A stretch of DNA of 64,000 nt from Staphylococcus sp. NRL 16/872 (GCF_022815905.2 NZ_CP119327.1:1116001-1180000), one strand, 5' to 3'. Positions 9,528 through 20,503 are shown, counted from the first letter of the stretch. Translations and numbers: made by a program. Notes: generated by a model from the letters alone, not told the origin.

Positions 9528-10388
9528 ATGAATGTCTTTCAAATGAGAGATAAAATTAAACAACGTTTGAGTAGCTTAGATGTCGACTTTAAGTTCGACC
9601 GTGAAGAAGAAACGTTACGTATTTACAGACAAGACAATCATAAAGGCGTCACAATCAAATTAAATGCGATTGTTGCCAAGTATGAAGAACAAAAAGAAAA
9701 AATAGTGGATGAAATTGTTTATTATGTCGAAGAAGCAATTGCTCAAATGGATGATGATAGTCTTGATAAAATGCAAGATATTCAAATTATGCCAGTCATT
9801 CGTTCAGCAAGTTTCGATAAAAAAACTAAAGATGGTCATCCGTTTATTATTGAAAAGCATACTGCAGAAACTAACATTTACTACGCACTGGATTTAGGTA
9901 AATCTTACCGTTTGATTGACGAAAGTATGCTAGAACAGTTAGGTTTAACTACACAACAAGTTAAAGAAATGTCTTTATTTAATATTCGTAAATTACAAAA
10001 TAAATATAAAACTGATGAAGTAAAAGGAAATATCTTTTATTTTGTGAATTCTAATGATGGGTATGATGCTAGTCGTATTTTAAATACTAAATTTTTAGAT
10101 GATATTTATAGTCAATGCGAAGGTGAAATGTTAGTAGCCGTTCCACATCAAGATGTATTAATTATTGCAGATATACGCAATAAAACAGGTTATGATGTGA
10201 TGGCACATTTAACTATGGAATTTTTCACTAAAGGTTTAGTTCCTATCACATCATTATCTTTTGGTTATGAAAAAGGACATTTTGAACCTATATTTATTTT
10301 AGGTAAAAATAATAAACAAAAACGCGATCCAAATGTCATTCAACGTTTGGAAGCGAATCGTAAAAAGTTTAATAATAAAGATAAATAG
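9528..10388 (+). CDS. DUF1444 protein (YtpQ-like)
   Basis: A 286-residue soluble protein of the DUF1444 family, conserved at this place in Bacillus and Staphylococcus between ytpP and ytpR. No catalytic motif is evident. It is rich in Lys/Asp and has no signal peptide. The ATG at 9528 ([13 protein letters not shown]) has a TAGGAG site eight bases upstream; an in-frame GTG at 9519 overlaps that site and is unlikely. The next gene starts 12 bases after its stop. Function unknown. Confidence 0.8.
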   Translation: MNVFQMRDKIKQRLSSLDVDFKFDREEETLRIYRQDNHKGVTIKLNAIVAKYEEQKEKIVDEIVYYVEEAIAQMDDDSLDKMQDIQIMPVIRSASFDKKTKDGHPFIIEKHTAETNIYYALDLGKSYRLIDESMLEQLGLTTQQVKEMSLFNIRKLQNKYKTDEVKGNIFYFVNSNDGYDASRILNTKFLDDIYSQCEGEMLVAVPHQDVLIIADIRNKTGYDVMAHLTMEFFTKGLVPITSLSFGYEKGHFEPIFILGKNNKQKRDPNVIQRLEANRKKFNNKDK

Positions 10389-10400
10389 AGGAGAGTTACA

Positions 10401-10997
10401 ATGAATTTATTTTATAATAAAGAAGGGGTAGGGGACGTAGCATTCTTACAAATTGAACCTACTAATGGTCCATTTGAATATGACAAACAAAATGATATCG
10501 TTATTATCAAAGATGGCGATAAAGTAGTCGGCTTTAATATTTTTGGATTCTCTAACTATTCTAATATTCAAGAAAATGGTCATATCAAATTAACGCCAGA
10601 ATTGGTTGACGCATTACAACAAGCAATTGATAAATCAAATGTAGATTATAAATTAGATGCAGATTTATCACCTAAATTTGTTGTAGGATATGTTGAGACT
10701 AAAGATAAACATCCTAATGCTGATAAATTAAGCATTTTAAAAGTTAACGTAGGAAATGAAAACTTACAAATTGTATGTGGTGCGCCAAACGTCGAAGCAG
10801 GACAGAAAGTCGTAGTGGCAAAAGTTGGTGCTGTTATGCCAAGTGGTATGGTTATTAAAGATGCCGAATTACGTGGTGTGGCTTCTAGTGGCATGGTATG
10901 TTCTATGAAAGAATTAAACTTACCTAATGCGCCTCAAGAAAAGGGTATAATGGTATTATCTGACGATTATGAAGTCGGCAAAGCATTTTTTGATTAA
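10401..10997 (+). CDS. YtpR-like protein with tRNA-binding OB domain
   Basis: A 198-residue protein. The first 90 residues form a family-specific domain, and the rest is an EMAP/PheT-type OB fold ([53 protein letters not shown] core) that binds tRNA in homologues. It resembles the N-terminal part of the phenylalanyl-tRNA synthetase beta chain but has no synthetase domain. It sits between the DUF1444 gene and sftA, the B. subtilis ytpQRS order. Role unknown; tRNA binding is inferred. Confidence 0.8.
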   Translation: MNLFYNKEGVGDVAFLQIEPTNGPFEYDKQNDIVIIKDGDKVVGFNIFGFSNYSNIQENGHIKLTPELVDALQQAIDKSNVDYKLDADLSPKFVVGYVETKDKHPNADKLSILKVNVGNENLQIVCGAPNVEAGQKVVVAKVGAVMPSGMVIKDAELRGVASSGMVCSMKELNLPNAPQEKGIMVLSDDYEVGKAFFD

Positions 10998-11017
10998 AGA
11001 AGGAAGGATGTGAGTGT

Positions 11018-14000
11018 ATGAGTTGGTTTGATGAATTATTTGGCAATGATAATAATTCGAATGAAGAATTATTAAGACGTAAAAACAAACGTCGACAGGA
11101 CTCAAAGACACAAATGAATAATGACAATGCATTACTTCCTGAAAATGATGACATTTATGACCGTCCTAAAGGTAAATTTCGTTTTCCTATAGATATTGGT
11201 AGAGATACTGATGAAGCTGAAGAGGCTATTTATCAAGAGCATGATAATGAAAATGAGCCATTTTATAATGAGGTATATAATAGCGAGGATTTATACGATT
11301 ACGGTTCATACCATTATGATGACTTTAATCAAGCTGCTGAACAATCACAAGTTTATGATAGTTCTCAAGATACGAGAAGACGTCGTAGAAGAAAACATAC
11401 GAATCATGATGATACAGGTATACCTTCAATTAAAGAAAGACCTTCGCAAAGACGTGAGAATAAATCAATTGACACAGGTTTTAATGGAGTAAGTTCACAG
11501 AAAAGAAAGCCTAACGCTTCTCATCAAAGTTCAAATAATCATGAACGCGTTAAGTTACAATCTGAGCGTTTTAAATCAGATTATAACACGCGCCCTCATT
11601 CTACATATCATAAGTCAAGCTTTAAAACTTCTGAAGTACCTTCAGCTATTTTCGGGACAAAAAAACGTCGTCCAATTAGGAATGGTGTTATACCTCCTAT
11701 GGAAGATACAGAGGAGAATAAGACTGATTCATCATTGGATGATGCAAAAACGAACGAACATGCTACTCATAGAGAAGAAAACGCTGAAAAAACATTTTCA
11801 GAAAATGAAAACATCAATGCAACTTCTAAAGAGAATAAGCAATCTCCTGTAATTGAAGCTTCTGACAATACAGAAAGCAATGATGCTTTCGCTTCAAATG
11901 AGGCAACGCCTAATTATTCTCAGAAAGATAATACAGTAAATATCGAAAATATTTATGCTTCACAAATCGTTGAAGAAATTAGAAAAGAAAGAGAACGAAA
12001 AGCGCAACAAAAACGTAAATTTAAAGAAGCTTTACAAAATAAGCGTCAAAAAACGAATAATGAAGATGATGATATTCAAAAAGCAATTGACGAAATGTAT
12101 GCGCAACAAGCTAAGCAATATACAGGAGAAAGTTCTCTTGACGATGCATTATTCGGTGAAACTACAGCACATTCATCTATAGCAGGTGAGAATGATAAAG
12201 AAAATGCAGTTGAAGCGGCATCTCATGATATTTCTAATGAATCACAATCATCTAAAGAAAATACTGATGCTGAGGAACAACAACAAATTGAGGAGTTAGC
12301 TAAATCATCACCGTATAATTACGAAGAAATAGATTTAAATCAAGTTCCAAGCGTTCAACAAGTGAAAGATGAAGACGTGAAAGTAGAAAATACCCAAGAA
12401 GATCAACATCACCTCAAACTAGAGGATACTTCAGTACAACAGTTAGATGACACAACTCAACTAATTTCTGAGGAAGAACCAACATTTGTTGATAATGAGA
12501 ATGAAAAACATATTGATAGTGCTTCAAATAAACAGGATAAGATTCATGATAATCAGGATCGCATTGAAGATGATGATGATGAGAAAGATTCAGGAGAAAG
12601 TGATCAAACGACTGTAGATGAAGCACACTATCGTGAACTTGATAATACTTACAATGACTCTCATGAAGTGCAAGAGGAAGATCATTTAGCTGGAAAATCG
12701 ATAGACAATTCTATTTCTCAAAATGATTCGAGCATGAGTGACAATCAATCAAATTCATCTCAATCTGAAACTAATAATGTCGTTCAAAATGCGGTTGACT
12801 CTGAAACGGAATATGCAACGAAACCTCACGAACAACTAGATATAAAAGATAATAATGTAAAGGCTTCATCTCATGAAGCTGATAACTCAGATGACAATTC
12901 TCAAGCAGTTGCTCAAAGTGTAGAAAGAAATAATGCTTCTAATGTTGATGACACTGTAACTAACAAAACCACAACAAATAAGCATCAAGATAATGATGAA
13001 AATCATCTTGAGCAACCTAAAAAATCGCTTAAGCAATCAATTAAGCCTGGCAGTAAACCATTTAATGTAGTCATGACACCGTCAGACAAAAAACGTATGG
13101 TGGATACTTATAAAAAGAAATCACATAAAGTATCAGTGCCTGAATTAAAACCCGAGACGAAAGCTAAAAAAGAAGAAGTAAACGATACCTCTTCTACAAC
13201 GCCAAATAATGAAAGCAAAGTAGAAAAGTCTGTCTCTAATGATAAACAAACCGCTGATCAACAAGCTAGTAATCAGTTGGATAATGTAAATCGAAGCAAA
13301 CTAGACCCTTCTGAGGTATCTCCTAGCAACATTCAAGATGAAGCTAGTCACCATAATGTGGACAACACTAGGGATGATTCATTTTCAGCGAAAAATTCTG
13401 CAAAGCAAGAAAATGCAGTTCATAAAGAAGAAAATGAAGTCGCTTCAAATGAAGCAAGTGTAACTACTGAAGATGGAAATCAGGCGAGTTCTGCACAAAC
13501 TGATGTGTCTAAGCCTGCGATTCGAAAAGGACCAAATATCAAGTTGCCAAGCTTAGATTTATTAGAAAACCCCGAAACTCATGAAATAGATGAAGAATGG
13601 ATTGAAGAAAAGAAAAAAGAATTAAATGATGCATTCTACTATTTCAATGTACCAGCCGAAGTACAAAATGTTACAGAGGGACCAAGCGTCACTCGATTTG
13701 AATTAGCGGTTGAAAAAGGTGTAAAAGTTTCAAAGATTACTGCGTTACAAGATGATATTAAAATGGCATTAGCAGCTAAAGATATTAGAATTGAAGCGCC
13801 TATTCCAGGAACAAGTTTAGTTGGTATTGAGGTACCAAATCAAAATCCAACCAAAGTTAACTTGAAATCCATTTTAGAAACAGATAAATTTAAAAATGCT
13901 GAATCTAAATTAACTGTAGCAATGGGTAATCGTATTAATAATGATCCATTACTAATGGATATTGCTAAAACTCCTCATGCTTTAATTGCAGGGGCTACAG

Positions 14001-14923
14001 GTTCAGGTAAATCAGTATGCATTAATAGTATTTTGATGTCGCTACTGTACAAAAATCATCCTGAAGAATTAAGATTATTATTGATTGATCCGAAAATGGT
14101 TGAACTGGCACCATACAATGATTTACCACATCTAGTGTCACCAGTCATCACAGACGTCAAAGCAGCGACTCAAAGCTTAAAATGGGCAGTAGATGAAATG
14201 GAACGTCGCTATAAATTATTTGCACAATATCACGTTAGAAATATTACAGCTTTCAATAAAAAAGCGTCATATGACCAAAGAATGCCAAAAATTGTTATTG
14301 TTATTGATGAGTTAGCTGATTTAATGATGATGGCACCACAAGAGGTTGAACAATCGATTGCAAGGATTGCTCAGAAAGCACGTGCATGTGGCATTCATAT
14401 GCTTGTGGCTACGCAAAGACCATCTGTGAATGTCATCACTGGATTAATTAAAGCTAACATACCTACACGTATTGCGTTTATGGTATCGTCAAGCGTTGAC
14501 TCACGTACTATATTAGATAGTGGTGGTGCAGAACGATTATTAGGTTACGGTGATATGCTTTATTTAGGCAGTGGCATGAATAAACCTATACGTGTTCAAG
14601 GTACATTTGTATCGGATGAAGAAATCGATGAAGTTGTTGATTTCATTAAAGCTCAAAGAGAGCCTAATTATTTATTTGAAGAAAAAGAATTATTGAAAAA
14701 GAATCAAACTCAAGCACAAGATGAATTATTTGATGATGTCTGTGAATTTATGGTAAAAGAAGGACATATTTCTACTTCATTAATACAAAGACATTTTCAA
14801 ATTGGATATAATCGTGCAGCAAGAATCGTAGACCAATTAGAACAATTGAATTATATTTCTGGTGCTAACGGTTCAAAACCAAGAGATGTATATATTACAG
14901 ATGAAGATTTAAAGAAAGATTAA
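11018..14923 (+). CDS. sftA: DNA translocase of the FtsK/SpoIIIE family (SftA-like)
   Basis: A septal DNA pump that moves trapped chromosome arms out of the closing division plane. The protein is 1301 residues. About the first 830 form an acidic, Asn/Asp/Glu/Ser-rich low-complexity linker with arginine-rich patches and no membrane segment, as in the soluble SftA type. The motor follows: Walker A GATGSGKSVCINS near residue 992, Walker B IVIVIDELADLMM near 1092. A C-terminal gamma winged helix (about 1236-1301), which reads DNA polarity sites, ends the protein. The YtpR-like gene and murC flank it. The linker probably varies between species. Confidence 0.9.
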   Translation: MSWFDELFGNDNNSNEELLRRKNKRRQDSKTQMNNDNALLPENDDIYDRPKGKFRFPIDIGRDTDEAEEAIYQEHDNENEPFYNEVYNSEDLYDYGSYHYDDFNQAAEQSQVYDSSQDTRRRRRRKHTNHDDTGIPSIKERPSQRRENKSIDTGFNGVSSQKRKPNASHQSSNNHERVKLQSERFKSDYNTRPHSTYHKSSFKTSEVPSAIFGTKKRRPIRNGVIPPMEDTEENKTDSSLDDAKTNEHATHREENAEKTFSENENINATSKENKQSPVIEASDNTESNDAFASNEATPNYSQKDNTVNIENIYASQIVEEIRKERERKAQQKRKFKEALQNKRQKTNNEDDDIQKAIDEMYAQQAKQYTGESSLDDALFGETTAHSSIAGENDKENAVEAASHDISNESQSSKENTDAEEQQQIEELAKSSPYNYEEIDLNQVPSVQQVKDEDVKVENTQEDQHHLKLEDTSVQQLDDTTQLISEEEPTFVDNENEKHIDSASNKQDKIHDNQDRIEDDDDEKDSGESDQTTVDEAHYRELDNTYNDSHEVQEEDHLAGKSIDNSISQNDSSMSDNQSNSSQSETNNVVQNAVDSETEYATKPHEQLDIKDNNVKASSHEADNSDDNSQAVAQSVERNNASNVDDTVTNKTTTNKHQDNDENHLEQPKKSLKQSIKPGSKPFNVVMTPSDKKRMVDTYKKKSHKVSVPELKPETKAKKEEVNDTSSTTPNNESKVEKSVSNDKQTADQQASNQLDNVNRSKLDPSEVSPSNIQDEASHHNVDNTRDDSFSAKNSAKQENAVHKEENEVASNEASVTTEDGNQASSAQTDVSKPAIRKGPNIKLPSLDLLENPETHEIDEEWIEEKKKELNDAFYYFNVPAEVQNVTEGPSVTRFELAVEKGVKVSKITALQDDIKMALAAKDIRIEAPIPGTSLVGIEVPNQNPTKVNLKSILETDKFKNAESKLTVAMGNRINNDPLLMDIAKTPHALIAGATGSGKSVCINSILMSLLYKNHPEELRLLLIDPKMVELAPYNDLPHLVSPVITDVKAATQSLKWAVDEMERRYKLFAQYHVRNITAFNKKASYDQRMPKIVIVIDELADLMMMAPQEVEQSIARIAQKARACGIHMLVATQRPSVNVITGLIKANIPTRIAFMVSSSVDSRTILDSGGAERLLGYGDMLYLGSGMNKPIRVQGTFVSDEEIDEVVDFIKAQREPNYLFEEKELLKKNQTQAQDELFDDVCEFMVKEGHISTSLIQRHFQIGYNRAARIVDQLEQLNYISGANGSKPRDVYITDEDLKKD

Positions 14924-14944
14924 TTTAAAAGGAGTTTTATGGTT

Positions 14945-16258
14945 ATGACGCATTATCATTTTGTTGGTATTAAAGGCTCAGGAATGAGTTCTCTAGCACA
15001 AATCATGCATGACTTAGGGCATGAAGTACAAGGCTCGGATATTGAAAATTATGTGTTTACAGAAGTAGCATTAAAAAATAAAGGGATTAAAATTCTTCCA
15101 TTTAGTGCTGATAATATTAAAGACGGCATGGTTGTAATTCAAGGTAATGCGTTTCCAGATACACATGAAGAAATCGTAAAAGCACATGAGTTAAAATTAG
15201 ATGGCATTAAATATCATGACTTTTTAGGACATGTAATTAGTCAGTATACATCTGTAGCTGTAACGGGAGCTCATGGTAAAACATCAACAACAGGTTTACT
15301 ATCTCATGTTATGAATGGTGATAAAAAGACATCGTTTTTAATTGGAGATGGCACAGGAATGGGATTGCCAGCAAGTGACTATTTTGCATTTGAAGCATGT
15401 GAATACCGTCGTCACTTCTTAAGTTACCACCCTGATTATGCCATTATGACTAATATTGATTTTGATCATCCAGATTATTTTAAAGATATTGATGATGTGG
15501 CTGATGCTTTCCAGAACATGGCCCGTAATGTTAAAAAAGCCATTATTGCTTGGGGAGACGATGAACACTTAAGAAAATTAGAAGTGGATGTACCAATTTA
15601 TTATTATGGTTTAAGTAAAAATGATGATGTATACGCAGATAATATTCAAATTACTGATAAAGGTACGCAATTTGATGTTTATATTAACGGCGAATATTAT
15701 GATCAATTCTTAACGCCTCAATATGGTGACCATAATATTCAAAATGCACTTGCAGTTATCACAATTAGTTATTTAGAAGAAATGAACGTGAATAATATTA
15801 AAGAAGCATTGGAAACATTTGGTGGTGTAAAACGTCGCTTTAATGAAACAAATGTTGCTAAACAAGTATTAGTAGACGATTATGCTCACCATCCTAGAGA
15901 AATTAATGCTACAATTGAAACAGCACGAAAAAAATATCCAAATAAAGAAGTCGTAGCAGTATTTCAGCCACATACATTTTCTAGAACGCAAGCTTTCCTA
16001 AATGAGTTTGCGGATTCACTTAGCAAAGCTGACCATGTATTTTTATGTGAAATATTTGGTTCAATTCGAGAAAATACTGGAGAATTAACTATTCAAGATT
16101 TAATAAACCGTATTGACGGATCTGCTTTAATCGATGAAAATAATATTGACGTATTAGAACAATTTAAAGATGCTGTAATTTTATTTATGGGCGCAGGGGA
16201 CATCCAAAAGCTTCAACGCGCTTATGAAGAAAAAGTTGGCATCTCAAATGAATTTTAA
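14945..16258 (+). CDS. murC: UDP-N-acetylmuramate--L-alanine ligase MurC
   Basis: Adds L-alanine to UDP-MurNAc, the first amino acid of the peptidoglycan stem. The 437 residues show the Rossmann start [14 protein letters not shown], the ATP loop [12 protein letters not shown] (about residues 109-120), the [10 protein letters not shown] and [10 protein letters not shown] central signatures, and the C-terminal [11 protein letters not shown] chose ATG 14945 (MTHYHF), which is better spaced from AAGGAG than the ATG at 14939 and gives the length I recall for S. aureus MurC. It follows sftA by about 20 bases. Confidence 0.95.
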   Translation: MTHYHFVGIKGSGMSSLAQIMHDLGHEVQGSDIENYVFTEVALKNKGIKILPFSADNIKDGMVVIQGNAFPDTHEEIVKAHELKLDGIKYHDFLGHVISQYTSVAVTGAHGKTSTTGLLSHVMNGDKKTSFLIGDGTGMGLPASDYFAFEACEYRRHFLSYHPDYAIMTNIDFDHPDYFKDIDDVADAFQNMARNVKKAIIAWGDDEHLRKLEVDVPIYYYGLSKNDDVYADNIQITDKGTQFDVYINGEYYDQFLTPQYGDHNIQNALAVITISYLEEMNVNNIKEALETFGGVKRRFNETNVAKQVLVDDYAHHPREINATIETARKKYPNKEVVAVFQPHTFSRTQAFLNEFADSLSKADHVFLCEIFGSIRENTGELTIQDLINRIDGSALIDENNIDVLEQFKDAVILFMGAGDIQKLQRAYEEKVGISNEF

Positions 16259-16333
16259 TATGTTTAGATATAATTATGTTGGGTATTAATAATTAATGAC
16301 TTTTATTTTAAAAGTAATTAGGAGGCGTTTTTA

Positions 16334-16849
16334 ATGGATTGGATTTTACCAATTGCTGGAATTATCGCTGCAATTGCATTCTTAATTTTATGTATTGGAA
16401 TCGTTGTAGTTTTAATTTCGGTCAAAAAGAATTTAGATCATGTGGCTAAAACACTTGATGGTGTTGAAGGTCAAGTTCAAGGTATCACTCGTGAATCAAC
16501 TGATTTACTTCACAAAGCAAATCGCTTAACTGAAGATATTCAAGGTAAAGTTGAACGTTTAAACTCTGTTGTTGATGGTGTAAAAGGTATCGGCGACTCA
16601 GTTCAAACTTTAAATAGTTCAGTTGACCGTGTAACTAACTCAATTACACATAATATTTCTCAAAATGAAGATAAAATTTCTCAAGTAGTTCAATGGTCAA
16701 ATGTTGCAATGGAAATTGCTGACAAATGGCAAAATAGACACTACCGTAGAGGAAGTGCAAACTACAGAACAAATTCTGTAGCTGATGATGCAAACCATGC
16801 AAATCATTCAAATGAAAATTACACTACAAACGTTGAGAAAAACTTTTAA
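16334..16849 (+). CDS. DUF948 membrane protein (YtxG-like)
   Basis: A 171-residue protein with one N-terminal membrane segment (residues 4-27). An amphipathic coiled-coil region of regularly spaced hydrophobics follows (about 30-130), then an Asn/His-rich tail. This is the DUF948 pattern of B. subtilis YtxG, which lies in the same murC-ytxG-ytxH order and is known as a general-stress protein there. No enzymatic motif. A GGAGG site at 16320-16324 precedes the ATG. Confidence 0.8.
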   Translation: MDWILPIAGIIAAIAFLILCIGIVVVLISVKKNLDHVAKTLDGVEGQVQGITRESTDLLHKANRLTEDIQGKVERLNSVVDGVKGIGDSVQTLNSSVDRVTNSITHNISQNEDKISQVVQWSNVAMEIADKWQNRHYRRGSANYRTNSVADDANHANHSNENYTTNVEKNF

Positions 16850-16860
16850 TATGATTCAAT

Positions 16861-16903
16861 CAAATGCACTTAAATGAGGTTTGTACTTGTTTAAGTGCAT
16901 TTG
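16861..16903 (+). promoter_or_regulatory. Hairpin between the YtxG- and YtxH-like genes
   Basis: A perfect 13-bp inverted repeat (CAAATGCACTTAA at 16861-16873 with TTAAGTGCATTTG at 16891-16903) stands seven bases before the ribosome site AGGAGG of the downstream gene. It lacks a T run. It may be a partial terminator or a processing/stability element that sets the ratio of the two products. Confidence 0.5.
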
Positions 16904-16920
16904 TTATAGGAGGAATTAGC

Positions 16921-18894
16921 ATGAGTAAGAAATATAATCGCGATGCATTTGAAACAAATAATTCAGGCAATGACTTACATGGTCAAGGTGCAAATCAACA
17001 AGATGATGTAGCGCAAACAAACGCGACAAAACACTATGATAGAGATGCATTTGAAACAAATAATTCAGGCAATGACTTACATGGTCAAGGTGCAAATCAA
17101 CAAGATGATGTAGCGCAAACAAACGCGACAAAACACTATGATAGAGATGCATTTGAAACAAATAATTCAGGCAATGACTTACATGGCCGTGGCGCAAATC
17201 AACAAGATGATGTAGCGCAATCAAATGCGACAAAACACTATGATAGAGATGCATTTGAAACAAATAATTCAGGCAATGACTTACATGGCCGTGGCGCAAA
17301 TCAACAAGATGATGTAGCGCAATCAAATGCGACAAAACACTATGATAGAGATGCATTTGAAACTAATAATACTGGTGAAGACTTGCATAATAGAGGAAGA
17401 AATCAAAATAATCAGGTTACTTCAAATTCTCGTCATCAGTATACTTACAATACTAAAAATTCAAGAAAAGACTTTGTAGTAAGCTTTATTACAGGTGCTT
17501 TAATTGGTTCTGCTATTGGTTTACTCACTAGAACAAAAGCACAAGATAAAATTGATCAAGCTAAAGCTAAAGAACAAGAGCTTAAAGATAATTATCATCA
17601 TATTAGAACTCAAGCTGAAGAAAATATTGATAATGTAAAACAAAAAATTGATGACTTCAAAAATAGAAAAAAATCAAATATTACATCTGATGAGTTGAAA
17701 GCACAACAAAATGCGATTAAAGCAGAGACATCAAGTGAATTAGCAGACCAATCACCACAAGCGCAAGAGATTCAAGATGCTAAAGTTGAAGCAATGAGTG
17801 AAGACTATCATCAAAGAAATAATGAAAGTAATAGTGCAGAAGAAATTGTTGCGCAACAAAATGCAATAAAAGCAGAGACATCAAATGAATTAGCAGACCA
17901 ATCACCACAAGCGCAAGAAATCCAAGAAGCGAAAGCAGAAGCTAAGTCAGACAAATCACAAGAAAACGCAAGTGCAACAGAATTAGCTGCGCAACAAAAT
18001 GCAATAAAAGCAGAGACATCAAATGAATTAGCAGACCAATCACCACAAGCGCAAGAAATCCAAGAAGCGAAAGCAGAAGCTAAGTCAGACAAATCACAAA
18101 AAAACGCAAGTGCAACAGAATTGACTGCGCAACAAAATGCAATAAAAGCAGAGACATCAAGTGAATTAGCAGATCAATCACCACAAGCACAAGAAATCCA
18201 AGAAGCGAAAGCAGAAGCTAAGTCAGACAAATCACAAGAAAACGCAAGTGCAACAGAATTAGCTGCGCAACAAAATGCAATAAAAGCAGAGACATCAAAT
18301 GAATTAGCAGACCAATCACCACAAGCGCAAGAAATCCAAGAAGCGAAAGCAGAAGCTAAGTCAGACAAATCACAAGAAAACGCAAGTGCAACAGAATTGA
18401 CTGCGCAACAAAATGCAGTAAAAAAAGAGGCTGCTGAAAATAATTTATCTAGCCCTTCAGTTACAAACACACAAAATACAAATAATTTATCATTAGGTGA
18501 AAAATTAGCTAAAGCCGCTAACTCTAAAAAAGAAAAATTAGCAAAAGATAAAAGTATAGAGAAAAAGACACAAGAATTATTAGCTGAAAAACCAATTGCT
18601 AAATCTAAGAATAATAAGATTCCTATGTTAGTAACTAAAAAATTCAATAGAGATGAAGCACATTTAAAAAATAATCAAAGCCATGCTTCAGCTAAATTCG
18701 ATAAAGGTGTTATTACGCACGATACAGATAAAAAATCTAACGGTGCAAAAAAACAAACTAATAAAAAGCAAAACAACAATAAACAGAACAACAAAAAACA
18801 AAATAATAAGACACAAAATAACAAAACACCTAAACAACAACAAAGAACTGAAAAAGCGAAAAGTAAAATAGATAAACGTACTTTCAATGATTAA
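16921..18894 (+). CDS. YtxH-domain protein with two families of tandem repeats
   Basis: A 657-residue protein starting at ATG 16921 after AGGAGG. Four 34-residue repeats (YDRDAFETNNSG...) plus a partial fifth come first. A YtxH-like membrane segment follows (DFVVSFITGALIGSAIGLL, about 182-200) with a helical charged stretch. Five 46- to 50-residue repeats (AQQNAIKAETS...) plus a partial sixth come next. The end is an extreme Lys/Asn/Gln-rich tail. Homologues that I recall are much shorter, so the repeats look like lineage-specific expansion. It lies after the DUF948 gene and before aroA(G), as ytxH in B. subtilis. Probably an envelope-associated stress protein; the role of the repeats is unknown. 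Confidence 0.75.
   Translation: MSKKYNRDAFETNNSGNDLHGQGANQQDDVAQTNATKHYDRDAFETNNSGNDLHGQGANQQDDVAQTNATKHYDRDAFETNNSGNDLHGRGANQQDDVAQSNATKHYDRDAFETNNSGNDLHGRGANQQDDVAQSNATKHYDRDAFETNNTGEDLHNRGRNQNNQVTSNSRHQYTYNTKNSRKDFVVSFITGALIGSAIGLLTRTKAQDKIDQAKAKEQELKDNYHHIRTQAEENIDNVKQKIDDFKNRKKSNITSDELKAQQNAIKAETSSELADQSPQAQEIQDAKVEAMSEDYHQRNNESNSAEEIVAQQNAIKAETSNELADQSPQAQEIQEAKAEAKSDKSQENASATELAAQQNAIKAETSNELADQSPQAQEIQEAKAEAKSDKSQKNASATELTAQQNAIKAETSSELADQSPQAQEIQEAKAEAKSDKSQENASATELAAQQNAIKAETSNELADQSPQAQEIQEAKAEAKSDKSQENASATELTAQQNAVKKEAAENNLSSPSVTNTQNTNNLSLGEKLAKAANSKKEKLAKDKSIEKKTQELLAEKPIAKSKNNKIPMLVTKKFNRDEAHLKNNQSHASAKFDKGVITHDTDKKSNGAKKQTNKKQNNNKQNNKKQNNKTQNNKTPKQQQRTEKAKSKIDKRTFND
16933..17400 (+). 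repeat. Tandem array of 102-bp units
   Basis: Four complete in-frame 102-bp units start at 16933, 17035, 17137 and 17239, and a diverged partial fifth starts at 17341. Units 3 and 4 are identical base for base. Units 1 and 2 share GGTCAAGGTG-type variants that differ from 3 and 4, pointing to duplication of pairs by recombination. Confidence 0.95.
17701..18435 (+). repeat. Tandem array of 138-bp units
   Basis: In-frame units start at 17701 (a diverged 150-bp version), 17851, 17989, 18127 and 18265, with a partial copy at 18403. The spacing of the later units is exactly 138 bp. Units alternate between ELA and ELT at the joint, and between SSEL and SNEL, which marks the copying history. Confidence 0.95.
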
Positions 18895-18910
18895 TTATTG
18901 AAGAAAGTTT

Positions 18911-18954
18911 TAAAAGAGCAATGTAAATTTGATTTGCATTGCTCTTTTGTTTTG
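18911..18954 (+). terminator. Terminator after the YtxH-like gene
   Basis: Stem AAAAGAGCAATG/CATTGCTCTTTT (about 18912-18923 with 18937-18948) followed by a T-rich run (TGTTTTG). Confidence 0.9.
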
Positions 18955-19124
18955 TATATACAATATATTTTTTATAAATGTTTGACAATTCTAAAATTTT
19001 AAACAATTTATTTATCAATACGGTTGAACATATGACATCTAATTGTTAGAATACTAATTAAATACTATTATTTTATCGCTTTAAAGTAATATATAAGTAA
19101 GGAATTATAATGAGGTGAGTAAGT

Positions 19125-20216
19125 ATGACAACTAAGTTAGAACAATATAGAGAAGAAATCGTTTCGATTAATTATCAAATTTTAGACTTATTATCTAAAA
19201 GAGGAGAACTAGCGCAAAAAATTGGTGAGGAAAAAATTAAACAAGGAACAAAAGTTTATGACCCTCAACGTGAAAAAGAAATGATTAACCAATTGATGGA
19301 TCATAATCAAGGTCCATTTAATGATAATGTAATTAAACAATTATTTAAAGAAATCTTTAAAGCATCAACAGATTTACAAAAATCTGAAAATGAAAAACAT
19401 TTATATGTTTCACGTAAGTTAAAACCTGAGGATACTATAGTTAAATTTGATAATGGCGGTATTATTGGTGATGGCAATAAATCTTTCGTTTTCGGTCCAT
19501 GTTCAGTAGAATCACAAGAACAAGTAGATGCAGTCGCAAAAGACTTACAAGCTAAAGGCGAAAAATTTATTAGAGGTGGCGCATTTAAACCACGTACTTC
19601 TCCATATGATTTCCAAGGATTAGGTGTAGAAGGTCTTAAAATATTAAAAAATGTTAAAGATAAATTTGGTTTGAATGTTGTTAGTGAAATTGTCAATCCT
19701 GCAGATTTTGAAATTGCTGATGAATATTTAGACGTTTTCCAAATTGGGGCTCGTAACATGCAAAATTTCGAACTATTAAAAGAAGCTGGACGCACAAATA
19801 AACCAATATTACTAAAAAGAGGTTTATCAGCTACAATTGAAGAATTTACTTTTGCTGCTGAATATATTGCATCACAAGGCAACAAAAATATTATCTTATG
19901 TGAACGTGGTATTCGTACTTATGAAAAAGCTACGCGTAACACACTTGATATCTCTGCCGTGCCGATTTTAAAACAAGGCACTCATTTACCAGTTATGGTC
20001 GATGTTACTCATAGTACTGGACGAAAAGATATCATGTTACCTACTGCAAAGGCTGCATTAGCTGTTGGGGCAGATGGTGTTATGGCAGAAGTTCATCCTG
20101 ATCCATCAGTAGCGCTTAGTGATAGTGGTCAACAAATGGATTTAAATGAATTTGATACATTTTACAATGAATTAAAACCACTTGCTGAATTGTATAACTC
20201 TAAACAACTCAAATAA
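19125..20216 (+). CDS. Bifunctional DAHP synthase / chorismate mutase, AroA(G)
   Basis: First step of the shikimate pathway joined to the branch to prephenate. Residues 1-90 are an AroQ-type chorismate mutase ([29 protein letters not shown]). Residues about 105-363 are the DAHP synthase barrel, with [25 protein letters not shown] and the metal-binding [12 protein letters not shown]. The 363-residue fusion is the Bacillus/Staphylococcus type, in which the mutase domain mediates feedback control. Its place before ccpA matches B. subtilis (aroA-ccpA). The start has GAGGTGAG nine bases upstream. Confidence 0.93.
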   Translation: MTTKLEQYREEIVSINYQILDLLSKRGELAQKIGEEKIKQGTKVYDPQREKEMINQLMDHNQGPFNDNVIKQLFKEIFKASTDLQKSENEKHLYVSRKLKPEDTIVKFDNGGIIGDGNKSFVFGPCSVESQEQVDAVAKDLQAKGEKFIRGGAFKPRTSPYDFQGLGVEGLKILKNVKDKFGLNVVSEIVNPADFEIADEYLDVFQIGARNMQNFELLKEAGRTNKPILLKRGLSATIEEFTFAAEYIASQGNKNIILCERGIRTYEKATRNTLDISAVPILKQGTHLPVMVDVTHSTGRKDIMLPTAKAALAVGADGVMAEVHPDPSVALSDSGQQMDLNEFDTFYNELKPLAELYNSKQLK

Positions 20217-20244
20217 AAATTTAATTTAAAAATAATCTAACGGC

Positions 20245-20322
20245 TAAAGCTATTCATTTTACTTAGAAAAGTAAGTATTTTATAATACTCTTTTCGTGTG
20301 AAAATGGATAGCTTTATTTTCG
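20245..20322 (+). terminator. Terminator after AroA(G)
   Basis: Outer stem AAAGCTATTCATTTT (20246-20260) pairs with AAAATGGATAGCTTT (20301-20315) with one mismatch. An inner small hairpin lies around ACTT/AAGT at 20261-20274, and a TATTTTC tail follows. Confidence 0.75.
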
Positions 20323-20503
20323 TAAATTTCATTATATTAGAAATTAAAATTGAGAAATAATAAATATTTTATGAAAAAAAGAATTTCGTAAATGAATAAT
20401 TACAATGCTATATTTATTTAGATATTAAATTTTGACATAAATGTGAATAAATAATTAATTTATTTCACACAAACAATTTTTATGATAAACTTTGAAAATG
20501 AAA

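Noticed and set aside
16916..18887. Long antisense ORFs opposite the repeat-rich YtxH-like gene
   Set aside because: They are open only because the sense repeats have a regular codon pattern. They have no ribosome sites, and their peptides are simple mirror repeats of His/Leu/Ser.
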